This document shows, in pieces, positions 13,501 to 25,468 of a stretch of 64,000 nucleotides of DNA; the first letter of the stretch is position 1, and every line of letters begins with the position of its first letter. The notes beneath the pieces are model-generated. The model worked only from the letters and a program-made list of their open reading frames with translations, was not told where the DNA came from and did not search any database. The translations under genes and the position numbers were made by a program. The stretch comes from Paramecium octaurelia (taxonomy: Eukaryota > Ciliophora > Oligohymenophorea > Peniculida > Parameciidae): assembly GCA_905182995.1 (NCBI GenBank), contig CAJJDP010000110.1, positions 210,110-274,109 on the forward strand, written 5' to 3'.

Positions 13501-13775
13501 ATTAACTGAATGATTTAAAAAAGTAGATTGAAGAAATGAGAGCTGAGTAACTAAAACTTAGAATGGATTCGAAAGTATAAGATGAAGAGCAATATAATTT
13601 TGAAGAAGAAAGATAATAATATTAATAGTAAATAAGATAGTTGATGCATCTTAAAGAAAATGTAACACTGGAGGATATTAAGTTAGTAAGAGATATAATT
13701 TAAAGTGGAAAATTAATCTCTTATTTAGAAAAGGCCAAATAAATTCATGAACTTTAAACTTCAATGTAATCTTGA
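10577..13775 (+). CDS. Long coiled-coil protein
   Basis: A gene of 1,034 aa in five exons, from ATG 10577 to TGA 13773-13775. Four introns of 22, 23, 23 and 26 nt restore one frame, and the spliced length is exactly 1,035 codons. One of them (GTATGAAAGAG...ATTAG near 11190) removes what first looks like a frameshift. From residue 1 (MQKLTLEKQINLLERD) almost to the end the protein is E/K/Q/L-rich coiled coil, with a few breaks such as IGQSPQMILSTINDMF. No head domain is present. It is likely a structural or tethering protein (golgin- or centrosome-like architecture), but coiled coils alone do not tell which. Confidence 0.85.
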
Positions 13776-14672
13776 TCTTATTATACACATTTCATATAAA
13801 AATTTAATTTAATAGAATGATTATTTAAATAATTAAAGTACCTATGAATTTATTTATTATTAATTTATTCGAGAAAGTAATTCCAGAATTCTTAACCATT
13901 TAAGATTTGCGAATAATATTAATACTTTTATTTGTAAAAGGAAATATGAAATGAAAGATCTAAAATTATTGTAGAACCTTTATTATTATAAATCTATAAT
14001 AAGATTTTATCTAAATATTTAGTCAGATTTTTTTTAAATATTTTATTATTAATTAATAGGAGATAAATATAAAAAAAATAATTAAATAAAATTTGATTTT
14101 TTATTTGAAATAGCTTATTAAACATATTTTATCATATAGCACTTATTTTCATCTTCATTTAGTAATCAAACTTATCCAATTTAGCCTTTTTTAAAGCATT
14201 TCGAATCACATATTATTTTGGTAATAATTTACTCATTAACATTTCTGCACAATTTTAATAAAATGTGAGATAAATTGAAAAATTAACATTATTCAATTAA
14301 GACTTCTATAAAATCTAAATAATTCCATATGAAACTATTTGAAATCCATACTCTGTTAATTTTAAGTTTAAGTAAGACTTGAACATGCAAATTTAAAAGC
14401 AACAAAGATTTTATATGTTAAATTACTTAAAGCAATAATTACAACTAATAGAGATAAATTTCTATCAAGGTTTTTCTTGCAAGAGAATTTTTTACAAATA
14501 TTATAAAATGTTAGCGTTTTGAAAATAATTAAAAAAAAGCAGCAATTTATCTTTTGTAATTTGATTAGACAATTTCAAAATGGTTGAATAAATTATTATT
14601 TTTCAAAATTCTAATCTTGGTTCTAAGATTTCGGTATTAAAATTACTAAAAGAAATAATTATTTATAAAATA
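13776..14672. other. AT-rich intergenic region
   Basis: About 900 bp between two plus-strand genes. It is extremely AT-rich with many poly-A/T runs. I found no convincing exon on either strand. Confidence 0.4.
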
Positions 14673-17207
14673 ATGCCTGCTGAATGTGTAAAGGTTATTG
14701 TGAGAATGCGTCCATTTAACCAAAGGGAGAAGGAAAATGGAAGTAAGCCCTGTGTAATAGTGAATGAAGATGCAAATAGTGTTGAATTGCGAAATGTAAT
14801 TAGTTTATATATTTGATAAATCAGAGTCAAGATAATGAGGTGAAGAATTTTACTTACGATTATGTGTTCGGAGCAGAGACTCCATAATTATAGATTTATT
14901 AGAAGACAGCTTTTAATTTGGTAGAATCTGTAGCTGATGGCTATAATGGAACAATATTTGCATATGGTTAAACAGGTAAATTCGAATTTAAGAATGATTA
15001 GGTTGTGGCAAGACTTTTACAATGATAGGAGATCCTTCGAATGTAAGATCTTTACTCAATTTTAGGAAAACATGAAAGGCATAATTCCAAGGACCTTTGA
15101 TTAAATAATAAGCCTAATCAACAATAATTCAGATTCAAATAAAAAGTTCCTCCTCAGGTGTTCATACATTGAAATCTACAATGAAGAAATTCATGATTTG
15201 TTGAGCAAAGATGTAAAATAGAAATATGAATTGAAAGAAGGATAGCAGGGAGTATTTATTAAGGATCTCAACATTGCTGTGGTAAGAACGACTCAAGAGA
15301 TGGATAGATATATGTAATTAGGAACTCAAAACAGGTCTGTTGGGGCTACTGCGATGAACAAAGAATCTAGTAGAAGCCATTGCATTTTCACAGTTTATAT
15401 TGAATGTTCAGTTACTGATTCTAAAGGAAACGAGAGAATTACAGCAGGAAAATTGAATTTAGTCGATTTGGCAGGAAGTGAAAGGTAATCCAAAACATAA
15501 GCAACCGGGGATCGATTGAAGGAGGCTACAAAAATTAATTTATCATTATCTGCATTAGGAAATGTAATTTCTGCACTAGTTGATGGAAAGACTTAACACA
15601 TCCCATACAGAGATTCAAAGTTGACAAGACTATTGCAAGATTCCTTAGGAGGTAATACAAAGACAATAATGATAACTGCAATCAGTCCATCTGATTTTAA
15701 TTATGATGAAACAATGTCCAGTTTGAGGTATGCATCCAGAGCAAAGATGATCAAGAATCAACCGAAAGTTAATGAAGACCCTAAAGATGCCTTATTAAAA
15801 GAGTAGGCCGAAGAAATTAAAAAACTTAAAGAATTACTATCTAAATAAGCAGCTGGATAACCTATTACTTTAGAAGCCTTCCAATCATTTAGTAAACCCG
15901 GAAACAATAACAATGCAGAAATTTCTAGATTAAAGGAAGAGAATGATAGACTAATGAGAGAAAGATAAGAATAACCATTGGGAGAGCATTCAGAGTAAAA
16001 ATTAAGGGAATTGAATGAATTTAAAGAAAAAAACAATTAACTTCAATAGGAAAAGGAAAAATTTGAATAGGAGATGAGAGAAAATGAATTGAAGGCTGAA
16101 TAAGAGAGACAGGCTAGGTAGAGATTAGAATAATTACTTAAGGAGAAAGAATAGATGATGGTTTAAGGTGGGAAGGGAAGTGAAGATGATAAAAAGAAAT
16201 ACAAGAAAATTAGATAAACTATTGAATAACAAAAAAAAGAGCATGAAGCTTTGATACAACAACAAGAGCAACAATAATAAGAAATGCTAGAGATTGAAAC
16301 CAAATATCAAAATGTGCAAGAAGAGGTTGAGAAACTTAGGAAACTAATTAAATATCTGAGGAAGAAGCTAGAAGAAGCTACAATTGAATAGAAGGATTTA
16401 AAAAAAGAAGTAGAATATGAAAAAGAAGATATGTTAGAGACAATAAGAAATCAGTAAAAGGAGATTAAACTTTATGCAGGTTTAGTGAAGATGATGTTTA
16501 GTTAGAAGGAACTAGAGACTCTATAGGCTGCAAGCGAATGGGATGAGGATGCTCAAGAGTATAAAATACCACCCTTTAATTTTAAAGCTAAAAAAGTAAA
16601 CTTTCCATCTCTTCCTTATAAACAAGGTATTTTTTTAATTAATTTAAGCCATGGATTTGATAGAGTTAGAGAAATCAGAGAGAATGCTCGAAGTTAATTC
16701 TCGATAACAATAATTTGAATATGATTAGGATAATCGATAAAGACTTATTTCTCCTAGGGTGCCTCAGAAAGGTAGTTACTTACTTTAATATAATTAGAGC
16801 CTTTACAAAAACAAAATGGAGTTAGTTAACCTTAATTGGAGAAGGGATATTTGGTGGCTGAGAAAATTAAATAGAATTATCAAATGCTCGAATAACAAGA
16901 GGGAAAACTACGCTATCAGAGTGATTTAGTCAACTAACAATTTTTAGAGAAGAAACTAAATCAAAAAATTATTCTTAGTCCTATTGATAATAGGGATAAC
17001 TCTGTCCCAACTTAACATAGTTAATATAATTATAATGGGTATTCGAATAATAGCAATTTATCCCAAGCCACTCCGAATAAGATTAATAAAAGTAAATGTT
17101 TGATTTAAATAGATATTAATTTGTAACCGCTTGAATAAAAGGGTTTATTAATGTAGAATGATGATTAACATAAAAGAAGATAACACTAAAAAGTGTAATA
17201 AATTTGA
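14673..17207 (+). CDS. Kinesin-2 family motor protein
   Basis: A gene of 802 aa with five introns (29, 26, 23, 22 and 26 nt); the spliced length is exactly 803 codons. The N-terminal motor (about 1-345) starts [18 protein letters not shown] and holds the P-loop GQTGCGKT, switch I (NKESSRSH) and switch II (DLAGSE). The neck just after the motor reads [20 protein letters not shown], the signature of kinesin-2 (KIF3/KRP, OSM-3). A long coiled-coil stalk follows. Around residue 630 there is a kinesin-2-like tail motif ([15 protein letters not shown]), then a Q/N-rich end. In this family the motor moves intraflagellar transport trains to the ciliary tip, which fits a heavily ciliated cell. Whether it forms a hetero- or homodimer cannot be told. 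Confidence 0.93.
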
Positions 17208-17236
17208 ATATTATTGACTTTTTTTAATTTTAATGT

Positions 17237-18362
17237 TCATATGTTTTACTATACTATTGTTTCTTATTGATACTTTTAAACATACTCAATCTATTAGTTA
17301 TTACGATTATTGAATCTTTTCTTCTTATCATATTTATATTTCCTATTTTATTACATCTCAAATTTATCCTCTAAATTAACAGCCTGTTAAGTCTCTTTCT
17401 TATTGTATTTTTAATCACTTTAATCTTAATATTTGTTTTGATATTATTGATATGGATATTGTTAGTATTATTCTTATTAATAGAATCCACTATTGGATTA
17501 CCAATATTACGGTTATTGATAATACCCTTTAAAATTAGATCAATAATACCATAATTGTAATATCCATATTGTGGTTTGCGTTGTTGTCTTCTCTCATATG
17601 ATGCAGCAGAAAACGAATATGGAATTGTTTCAAACACTGCTCTTAATTCTTGAAACTTTTTTTCAAAATTTGGATCGGAATCTCTTTATTATCTACTTTG
17701 ATTCTAAATACTTGTTTAACTTACTTCTAATTTATCTAATTGGGAAAAGTCCTCGAATAAACTTTTCTTGGATTCCTCTCTCTTAAAAATCTCAATCATT
17801 TTAATTCCGTTCTCTAAAGTTAACTCAGTGCAATCGATCAAATCATAAACTGATTTAACTGTTTCATCACTTCCTTCAAATTTTTGGATTTGTTTGATAT
17901 TCTCAAATAATTTAAAAGGAAGATCCTTTACATATAACTACATTAAGCAAAGCTGCTTACCCATTTTATTTAGAATAAGCCAAACCATTTGTTTTCAATT
18001 AACCAATATTTAAAATGCGATTTAGGATCAAATCCTGAAGTCAATTTGGCCATCCCACTAAAGCAAAGACTGTTTATTTCAGTAAAAAAGAGATAAACAT
18101 CTCCCTGTGAAAATGCTTCATTCAAACGTTCATTCTTTCGAGAAGAGCTGATAAATAACATTGAAAACTACCTGGTCCATATACCATATTTCATGGCTCT
18201 ATGCACATTATCTTCGCCTTAAGTACGAATGATGAAATATTTGCTTTTATCCAAATTCTTAAATTCATGTTCAAAATTTATATGTTCCAATGGTGAAAAG
18301 GTCTTCCTTATCATATCCAAATTATCATATGAAGGGAGTGCCTAAAATTAAGGCTGATTCAT
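17237..18362 (-). CDS. YTH-domain RNA-binding protein (m6A reader)
   Basis: A gene of 344 aa with four introns (24, 23, 21 and 23 nt); spliced length 345 codons. The YTH domain lies at roughly residues 35-200: KYFIIRTQGEDNVHRAMKYG, then IWTRSSRKNERLNEAFSQGD, then CFSGMAKLTSGFD and KWFGLFQIKWLYVKDLPF. The tryptophan in YGIWTR and the one in FKYWLIE sit where the first two aromatic-cage residues of YTHDC/YTHDF proteins lie. The domain would therefore be expected to bind N6-methyladenosine in RNA. The C-terminal ~90 residues are a low-complexity Q/Y/N tail (for example QYQQYPYQQYQNK), typical of phase-separating RNA-binding proteins. It converges on the kinesin-2 gene with only 29 bp between the stops. 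Confidence 0.92.
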
Positions 18363-18886
18363 AAATAAATAAATAAAAGATTTAAAATAAAATAATTTAT
18401 GTGACATTAAATTTTTATGATTTCCTTCATCAAAAAATTATAAACCATAATATGCATCTACATATTCTCATTCAATTAAGATTTTATAAACTATTTTTAA
18501 TACAATATTCATTCATTGTGAATTTCAATATAAAATTAGCCATTAAATAAATTTTATTCTCTTTTTTTTTGTAAATTATCATCTGATCTCCTCTATTAGA
18601 ATTCAAAATAACTAATAAACTGCATTCTAGAATCAATCCCCCTTTAAAGTTCTCCCTTTAAATAGAAATAAATTATAAATGTTTGAATATTTTCTAGGAT
18701 ATACAGATATATATTTTTTGTTAACAAAGAAGCCTTTAGTTATTTAAATTCTATTATTTCTCTCAAAAATAATTTGAAAGACTCCAATTTTAAATGAAAT
18801 TACAATCACAATTCTTTATAAAATAGAATTCTGTATTAATTCACTTGCCAACTGTATAATTGAAATATTTATAAAAACAATATAAT
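18363..18886. promoter_or_regulatory. Divergent intergenic spacer
   Basis: About 520 bp between the divergent YTH and EF-hand genes, AT-rich, with no open frame of note. It presumably carries both promoters. Confidence 0.35.
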
Positions 18887-19709
18887 ATGAGAAATCAAAG
18901 GAAATCATAAGTAACTTAATATCTTAAGTTTATAGAGTCCTTTTAGAACTACTCAATCAATAATGAGAGACAGTCCCAATACTTAACTAGATGAATCAAG
19001 TATTTCTACCAACAGAATCCCCTAAAATAGAGAATCCACCAGAGCAAGGATGAAAATTAATTAATCTCATAACAATGCTCTAGCTTAAGGTGGATAAATT
19101 AGAAAATAGATTGCAAATGAAAGAGCATCAGCTAAGGGTGGGAATCCTAACGAATTTAATCCAAAGAAATTTGTGACTAAAGATCTGAAAGTAATTGCTG
19201 CTATCTATCACAGGAATCTGATATTATAGATATCAAGCAAGTTTTTGATTATTATGATTCTGAATAAGCCGGCATATTATCACCGAATGATTTAGAGTAA
19301 TTGCTCTCAAGTTGTGGATATCATCCAACTAAAGAGACTCTATATGGTATTATGGTTGTATCATAACCTTTTTAGAGATTTTTTCAGAATTGGATGAAGA
19401 CGAATTAGGAGGAATTACCTTTGAATATTTTCTTGGTATTTTGAATCAGGATAAATCTAAGTCAGAAAGAAAGGATACAATTAGGAGGGTCTATAGGAAA
19501 TATGATAAAAATAATAAAGGTTTTATAACCCTTCAAGATTTAAGACAGGTTGTCTATAAGGATTTGAAGGAGGAAATTGATGAAGAGGTCTTGGCAGAAG
19601 TAATTCTATCTAATAAAAGAAGATCTTTAAAAAAACTGACTCTAATCAAGATGGAAAGATGACATTTGAGGATTTCTATAACGTAATGACCAAAAAGGTG
19701 TATTATTGA
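18887..19709 (+). CDS. Centrin-like EF-hand protein with N-terminal extension
   Basis: A gene of 240 aa with four introns (25, 23, 29 and 23 nt); spliced length 241 codons. The first ~100 residues are a basic S/T/N/Q-rich extension (MRNQRKSQSPFRTT...). Four EF-hands follow. EF1 (DYYDSEQAGILS) and EF2 (LDEDELGGITFE) lack several calcium ligands. EF3 (DKNNKGFITLQD) and EF4 (DSNQDGKMTFED) look able to bind Ca2+. The pattern of weak N-terminal and good C-terminal hands fits centrins, which act in basal bodies and in the contractile infraciliary lattice of Paramecium. A calmodulin-like protein is the alternative. The stop lies 29 bp before the next same-strand gene. Confidence 0.85.
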
Positions 19710-19738
19710 TATTATTATACAGTGCATATTTAATTATA

Positions 19739-20162
19739 ATGTCTTGCTTTATAAAATTAACGCAAAGGACCAAAAGAACACTCTCTATTGGTATTGTTAT
19801 TATAATAAGAAGCAGATTTTCAAATTCAAGGGTATTTACCAAAAGTATAACTGGCTAAATCAAGAGCATACACATACAACAACAAAAACCAAATAACAAA
19901 TAACTCTAAAACTATTTCCTCCAAAATCAATTCAATATCACCAAAGGTTATCTCGAGACCTGTCATGAACGATCTACATTTCCTTAAATTGTAAAACTGT
20001 AAGAGAGCATCTCCATTGAAGGAATTAAAAATGACAGAAAAAAGTACAAATAAGAAAACCTTACATAAACAACCTTCTTTTGATTTCACTCTCTCTGGAT
20101 TTTAAACAATGGATGAAGAGAGGGAAGATTGTTTCCTTTAATCATATGTTAGAAAATAATGA
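19739..20162 (+). CDS. Small basic hypothetical protein
   Basis: A gene of 133 aa with one 22-nt intron (GTATTGTTATTATAATAAGAAG); spliced length 134 codons. It starts MSCFIKLTQRTKRTLS and is rich in K, N, S and T throughout, with no TM segment or known motif. It ends ...REDCFLQSYVRKQ. Its start is only 29 bp after the preceding stop, so its promoter must be very short or lie inside the upstream gene. No function can be assigned. Confidence 0.7.
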
Positions 20163-20723
20163 TTTGTATACTAAAAATATAATTTTACATTTAAATAGTT
20201 AAACAATAAATAATTTATCTTGATCTCTTAAAATTAAAAATCTTATTTAACCTAAATTATTATTTCTAAATTTCTCTGTTTAATTAATAATTCTGAGCAA
20301 AATTGAAAAATTTCTAAACTAATAGCTAATGTCAATGCAGAGACTTGATTAAGATTCAAAAAAATTCTATATCTTATGAATAATCAACAACAATTTAATA
20401 TGTCTTATAGAATGGACAACCTTCTAAATCATTAAAGGTTCGATTTAGATTTTTAGATTGTTTAATTTTTAAAATTCTGATTTAGATCTCAATTTATTGA
20501 TTGTATTATTCAAAAAAATAATTATTATACAGAAATCTATCAATATTATTTACAATATAAATATTTTTTAAACATAGCAAGTTTAATTAGACTAAATACT
20601 TTCTTCAATTTTCATCATATAACCTAAAGATGTTGAGTAGCTTTGTCGGAGTTAAAAAAATATATGTGTTGAAATAATAAAAAAACTGGAAATTGTTTAT
20701 TAATAATTGTACTTAAAATTTAA
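20163..20723. other. AT-rich convergent intergenic region
   Basis: About 560 bp between convergent genes. Nothing coding was recognised. Confidence 0.4.
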
Positions 20724-21344
20724 TCAAATATTATCAATAAGATCAGCCAATACATATCGTTTTGGTTTAAATTAAAAATTCTCCTCTATCAGTTTAATGT
20801 GTACCTAGGTACTAAAAGAGACTCTTTTAGGAGAGAGTTTCTAAATAATATCTGGACTTTCTTAGATATATGGAGATTTAATAGGTTTTAAGCTCGAAAA
20901 TTTAATTCTTTTAGTAAAAATGGATTTCTGTTCTTCTTTTTCATGAACTTCAATAGGATCATTATTAGAATGGTCTTTACTTTTTGAATTAATCAATTTC
21001 AATATTCCTTTAGGTTAGCTTTTATCTAAACTAGTTAATTTTTGTTCTTTAAATCTACAATTAAGATTAGAATCTCGATCAGTGTTACTAACTAATGAAA
21101 ATTTTTTTTCATTTAAGATAGAGTGATAATTTGATCGTTTAGTCAAGGTTTCAGTATTAATTTCATTCAGACTGTGCTTTATTTAGAACTACTTTTCTTA
21201 GATTCTAGTAGTTATTTGAGGTATATTGGTTAGGGACTTGAAATTGGGATTAAGATGTATTTCTGGTTTGACTACTCTTCTGGATGCAGGTCGAAGGGAT
21301 TTTGATACATTTTACCCGCTCTACTAGTTTCTGTTTTACTACAT
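20724..21344 (-). CDS. Putative protein phosphatase 1 docking protein (GILK + RVSF)
   Basis: Single-exon gene of 206 aa (207 codons) from ATG 21344 to TGA 20724-20726. It is mostly disordered and basic. Two short linear motifs stand out in the C-terminal half: SQPKGILKLIN, a SILK-type motif ([GS]IL[RK]), and 60-70 residues later SPKRVSFSTQVH, a canonical RVxF motif. The SILK-before-RVxF order is that of known PP1 regulators such as inhibitor-2 and Repo-Man. No catalytic domain is present. I infer that it binds and targets PP1. Another gene in this window (52233-53197) has the same pair of motifs. Confidence 0.75.
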
Positions 21345-21434
21345 AAAATATTTATAATCAGATTTCAAAAATTGAACATTTAATTTAATAAATAAGTTGT
21401 AATTGACAAATATAAAAATAAATTGAAGCAAGAT

Positions 21435-23293
21435 TCAACTATCTAACTCTTTTTGGAGTTCCTGAAGATTGATAAGATGAATTAATACTTATAATTGCTA
21501 TTCCAATTATTAAATTTCTTCGAGCATCAATTATTCATTCTTTTGAGCCTGTTTCTTTAAATTAATATTCTACATAAAATATTAGAATTTACATCCTCTT
21601 TTAAATAATCTACATATTCAAAAGCAATCTTGAATTCCTTCTGTGATGTCAAATTTTCTTGAATATCAAAACGTTGTATTTCAATTTATTTTTATTCATT
21701 TTTATGAGAAGTATTGAAATTAGATTCTTCTGATAAAAATGTTTTTTTGACTTAATTCATAGTCGTAAGCAACTCATTATTAAGAATTTCTAATTATTCG
21801 ATATCACTCATGATGGCTTCCTATTATTTACTATTATATTTAATTAACCTTTTCATTCCTTAACACTCTCAATCTAATTTCAAAATCATGATACATAGCA
21901 GTCGGAAAGGTAACACTGATTTGCCATTATCTAAGTTTATTCCTAAGTATTTCTCTTTCATTATGATGATTTCTTCTAAAGATCTGTTCTATACGATATG
22001 TTATCTCAAGTTTCTAGGATTTTGCATTTTTTGCTTTTATCTTTTGACTCAATCTGGCTGCTATGACACTCTTTAATAAAATCACATTTTACTAAATTTT
22101 TCACAGTTCCATCCTATACTTCTGTGTCTTAAGCCTATTTCAATCCTTTTATTTAATAAAATATAGGATAGAGTTGCTTATTGACTAGATATTTCATGAT
22201 TTCACATATGCCTCTGTGAGATTTTTTATCTATTTGTTTCAACTATCTTTAAAGCACTTTTTAATGCTCCAATTTAGAGTGCACAGATTATCTTGCTAAT
22301 TCAATGTCAAATTATTGTAATTACTCTTTAGGTACTGTATGATCAGCTTCTTGATCTATTATCCTAATGGATTATATGAACAAAGTTCTCAAAGCATTTA
22401 TTTTACTATCTTATGTAATGTAATGATGTTACTGATGGTATTAGTGAAGATTAATATAAAATAATGCTGATTAGAGTTAAAATGTTAATAATGCTTTAAC
22501 TTTTAAAATGCAATTATTTTTTCTAAGTTTTAAGGTTTCTTTAAATATTAGTAAGTGCCTTACTCAGAATCAAATAAACTCAATCGTAATTACTATAAAC
22601 CTAGATTAGTGATTAATTTATGTATAATTTATTTTCGAGGTGCTGTTTTTAATCTATTGAAACTCCACGCTTTTAATGACTCCTACTTTGTTAGTATTTT
22701 ATTTAGAGTAAATTTATAAAAACTTATCATATTTGATTTTTGTTATTTCATCAGCTTATTGAATTTAGATTCAAATGTTAACTGCATCCACTTCCTAAAG
22801 ATTTAATGGGTGATTGGCTATTAGCCTTACTAGATTTAATTTCTTAACTCTTTTTTCAAATGTGATACTACATCCACCTTTGCCAGACGGAAAAAGGCCA
22901 GGCACTTCAATCGCTGATTGAATAGCGAGATTGCATGCTGAAACCTTAATAGTCCTTCCTGAATAACTCTTTACTACGCCTTAATTTCCTCCTGCTATTT
23001 GTTTTGAACATAAATGCTAACTTTACAAATTAAATACACCTTAAATATTTAAACATCGTAGCTGCTTAATTTTTAATTGCATTATTGACTATGTGAATTA
23101 ATCTCTTAAAGCGATCGTTGCAAATCTTGAGATCACGATAATGCTAAATTTAAAAATTTCCACATACTGAATTATAACTTCTGTTATTATAAGTGGAATA
23201 AGGAGACTTTTTTATTCGCCCATACGATCGTGTTTCCTGAGGCTCCTACCTCTAAGCAAATCCTAATCCTTTAACAAAGTATTAATTTTACAT
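21435..23293 (-). CDS. Helical/coiled-coil hypothetical protein
   Basis: A gene of 571 aa in seven exons (introns of 24, 23, 23, 22, 28 and 23 nt); spliced length exactly 572 codons. It starts MQNQYFVKGLGFAQRQEPQE. The first ~300 residues are basic and helical with aromatic residues (for example LLRFQHAISLFNQRLKCLAF and QESLKAWSFNRLK), vaguely like a repeated helical array. The last ~120 residues are a typical coiled coil (EQLMLEEIQQLEQQLQVLIH). No known domain is recognised. The next minus-strand gene begins 91 bp further on. Confidence 0.8.
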
Positions 23294-23754
23294 ATATTTT
23301 ATTTTTTTAAAAGAAAAGTTGTTAATAAATAAAATTATTCATAATCAATATCCACAACTTTATATTGAAATTCAAATCCTTAATTTCGCATTCAAATTAT
23401 CAATCTTGTTCATATATTTTGTATGGACAATTAGCAATTTTAAGAAAATTAAAAGATTAAAAATTTGAATTCAATTATTATCATAGTAAGTAAAAGCTAA
23501 GGGGGGAAGGATGGTATCCATTTAAAATAAAACATATGTTTTCATTGAAATCTTCATCAATAAATATTTTTACATTCTCTTTTTCTATTAGAAATATTTC
23601 TTAATTTCTGGTACAAATATTCTACTTTCTGAAAATAAATAAAATTAATTCCTCTCAATCTCGGTTTAAATTCAATAACAATAAGTGAATGAGAAAAATG
23701 AATATAAGATGTAATGATTTAGACATTTAAAATATATTTATGAATTATTTAAAC
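23294..23754. other. Intergenic spacer between minus-strand genes
   Basis: About 460 bp, AT-rich, with a short G-run (aaggggggaagg near 23502). No coding potential was recognised. Confidence 0.35.
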
Positions 23755-24674
23755 TCAAAGTATGCAATTGGAAAATGTTAAAGATCTATAATTATAGTTG
23801 GCTTGATTTTTTGCAGGCAAGTAGTTCGATATTTTTCCTACTAATTTTGATGCTTCCTGCTCGTCCTTGTAATCAATATTCAAATCTCGATCATTGATAA
23901 TGGTTTTTATGGTTTACCATGAGAATCTGACATATTTTGGATATACAAAAAATGGTATGTTTGTAAATTCCAAATATTTTTTTGTTTTTGGATCACCAGG
24001 ATATCCTGATCCGATAGAATCATTAGGTAATATCTCCTATTATATTTATGTTATTCTATAATCCCTTGTGACTTTAGCGCAAATTGAGGCTGCACTTACA
24101 TTTGCATATTTTGAGTCAGCCTTCTCTTCTACCACAATATTTGCTTCTTTTCCCAATTCTTGAAGTTTTCCTTACAAAAAATTTTTGTATGTTTGCTTTG
24201 GTCCAACTGTGTCAACAAAGATTTCTTTATTTAACATGATATGTTACCTGTTATTTTATAACCTTTTGAAATTGCGCTTTAAATGAGTTCTGCAGCTGTA
24301 TTATGAGATATATCATTTAAATTAATTGTTAAGTGGGCTAATTAATTTTTTGATAAATATTCCGCGGTTAATTCTCGCGTTTCAAATGTCAACACTTTAC
24401 CCTTCAATTAAGTCAACACATCAAACAGCTTATCACGTGCTACCTCATTAATTTACTTAGAGTCTACAAATTTGCAAGTCTCTGTAATTAATTTGTGATA
24501 TTTAGTTGGCCAATAGCATGCAGCATATAACATTGGTCCCAATACCGGCCCTCTACCAGCTTCATCAATTCCAAGTTACCAATCAAAATTTTACTTTAAT
24601 TCTTCAAAGGACTCAGGAACATTAGATAGTACCTATTTCACTATTTCCTCAGTATCAATTTATTGTTTTTTCAT
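23755..24674 (-). CDS. Ribonuclease H2 catalytic subunit A (RNase HII family)
   Basis: A gene of 298 aa with one 23-nt intron (24225-24247); spliced length 299 codons. RNase H2A cuts the RNA strand of RNA:DNA hybrids and removes single ribonucleotides from nuclear DNA. Family motifs are clear: [14 protein letters not shown] near residue 39 (catalytic D and E), FVDSKQI, the [11 protein letters not shown] region, and [16 protein letters not shown] with the further conserved aspartate. [14 protein letters not shown] is also typical of the eukaryotic A subunit. The length is usual for eukaryotic H2A (about 300 aa). The H2B and H2C partners are not seen in this window. Confidence 0.95.
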
Positions 24675-25468
24675 ATATTAATTATTTATCAATACAAAAT
24701 AAATTAAAGGAATATAATAATATATTATATACTCCCAGATTTTATATTAGATTTGTTGTCGAATCATAGAATTTCACTTAGATCAAGTTAAACTTGTAAA
24801 TAAAAAGAAAAAAACTCGTATAAATATAAGGAGAATTAAAGAGGTTAATTAATAATTTTAACTATGACATTTGAAATACAATTGAGATTCAAATTAGAAA
24901 ATTAGTTGAGACATTATCTTATTGTGTTAAAGTTTTCCCTTTAATTTAGTCATTATATTTTTCAGCTAGAATAAAAATTCAAAATTAACACCGAAATCAC
25001 AGAGAGATAAAAATTAAGTCATTCAATCTCACAACTAGTCTTCATATAATATCTTAAAACAAATATTATGTTGAAATTCAATATTTATTAAAAAGATGGA
25101 ATTATTTATATTAATGCGAAGAACTATAAATAAAAAGAAGTAGTAGATCATAAAGTCCCATTGATTTTATCTATTATTATAATCATAAATATATGAATTA
25201 TTTTAAAGTTTAATATGAATTTTTATTTTAAAAGATCAATGCTGGTAAAAATTGAACAGAACACTATGTAATTAGGAATGTTTTGATTATCTCATGGGAA
25301 GTTAAAAATTAACTATGGTATGATAGATAAAGCCAGTTATTTTAATGTTACCAAATGGAGTTCTCTAAATAGGACATTTTCTTATAATTCATATTTAATT
25401 AGAATTATTATTATTATAAACCCATATTTGGGCATAATGATTAAATTTTAATATAAATTACTATTGGT
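24675..25468. promoter_or_regulatory. Divergent AT-rich spacer
   Basis: About 800 bp between the divergent RNase H2A gene and a hypothetical gene. No exon was recognised on either strand. Confidence 0.35.
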
